This document shows positions 5,948 through 6,123 of a DNA stretch of 6,123 bases, piece after piece. A program made the translations under genes and the position numbers. Numbering within the stretch: the first letter of the stretch is position 1; the number at the start of each line of letters is the position of its first letter. The stretch comes from Planctomycetota bacterium (lineage in GTDB: Bacteria > Planctomycetota > PUPC01 > DSUN01), in the NCBI GenBank assembly GCA_016872875.1, contig VGYW01000474.1, positions 1 to 6,123 on the forward strand, read 5' to 3'. The notes beneath the pieces were generated by a model. It was not told the DNA's origin. It saw only the letters and a program-made list of their open reading frames with translations, and ran no database searches.

Positions 5948-6058
5948 ATGACCAAGGCCGTCGTTGGGGCCACCCGCACAGCCGTGTCCAAGTCGCGGCC
6001 GCGCCGCACTGCGCGCCGAACGACCGCGAGCTTGACGATGCGGGCTCTGGCCAGATAA
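5948..6058 (+). CDS. Putative very basic small protein, 36 residues, repeat unit 1
   Basis: ATG 5948 to TAA 6058 gives 36 residues starting MTKAVVGATRTAVSKSR, with eight Arg, two Lys and no acidic residue (net about +10). GGGAG at optimal spacing supports translation. The frame is also open from ATG 5942 and from ATG 5915, which sits at the centre of the palindrome. The stop TAA is the fourth to sixth base of the next palindrome. I recognise no family. Such composition could fit a nucleic-acid-binding peptide, but high GC alone yields Arg/Ala/Thr-rich frames, so it may not be a real gene. Confidence 0.4.
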   Translation: MTKAVVGATRTAVSKSRPRRTARRTTASLTMRALAR

Positions 6059-6088
6059 TTGCAGAGTCATATGACTCTGCAATTATCT
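6053..6088. repeat. Perfect 36-bp palindrome, copy 2
   Basis: Same half-site as copy 1, AGATAATTGCAGAGTCAT and its exact reverse complement, centred between 6070 and 6071. The outermost pair of copy 1 is lost here (C instead of G at 6052). It carries the stop codon of the preceding small ORF. Confidence 0.95.
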
Positions 6089-6103
6089 CACGGGAGCATG
6101 CCG

Positions 6104-6123
6104 ATGACCAAGGCCGTCGTTGG
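6104..6123 (+). CDS. Start of a second copy of the small basic ORF (partial)
   Basis: This repeats GGGAG (6092-6096) and the ATG of the first unit exactly, giving MTKAVV before the window ends. Its status depends on that of the first unit. Confidence 0.35.

Larger units (their letters stand above)
5897..6123 (+). repeat. Tandem repeat of 156-bp period, cut by the right edge
   Basis: Bases 5897-5967 and 6053-6123 are identical over 71 bp, offset 156 bp. The shared part covers the palindrome, the GGGAG site and the first codons of a small ORF. The period is 52 codons, so the frame is kept between units. Only one complete unit is visible. Confidence 0.93.

Noticed and set aside
5896..6088. CRISPR array or integron attC site
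   Set aside because: Only two palindromic copies, a 120-bp spacing far above CRISPR spacers, no attC core sites and no cas or integrase gene in view.

Overview
The window is GC-rich. Its gene content (a Hanks-type Ser/Thr kinase joined to repeated formylglycine-generating-enzyme-like domains and a DUF1080 domain, plus a YjbQ-family gene) and its many short dispersed palindromes suggest a planctomycete or another PVC-group relative, probably environmental. That placement is inference; no phylogenetic marker is present.

Layout. Nearly everything from 4957 down to 1 is one minus-strand gene that runs off the left edge (1652 codons visible, no in-frame stop seen). The protein reads: cytoplasmic kinase domain (about residues 16-276), juxtamembrane linker, one membrane helix (347-366), long Ala/Lys/Glu-rich probably helical stalk (about 400-745), FGE-like domain 1, FGE-like domain 2, DUF1080 domain, then FGE-like domain 3, which the window edge cuts. 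It looks like a membrane sensor kinase with a large exported sensing region. A sigma-70-like promoter (5040-5067), a hairpin-forming repeat (4976-5032) and a perfect Shine-Dalgarno (4965-4971) precede it. Upstream and codirectional is a YjbQ/UPF0047 gene (5093-5488, minus).

From 5489 to 5895 there is no gene I can support, only hairpin-forming sequence. The right end holds a tandem repeat of period 156 bp (at least 71 bp shared exactly, cut by the window edge). Each unit starts with a perfect 36-38 bp palindrome, then a GGGAG ribosome site and a tiny very basic ORF on the plus strand. The ORF's TAA stop lies inside the next palindrome.

The most notable features are: (1) the domain order of the giant kinase, whose FGE domains lack the canonical FGE cysteine pair; (2) several unrelated dispersed or tandem repeats that sit in frame in its linker and stalk and are translated; (3) a palindromic repeat that would form the first part of its mRNA; (4) the palindrome/mini-ORF tandem array at the right edge. 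The long plus-strand ORFs across 1-4957 are antisense shadows of the kinase gene.
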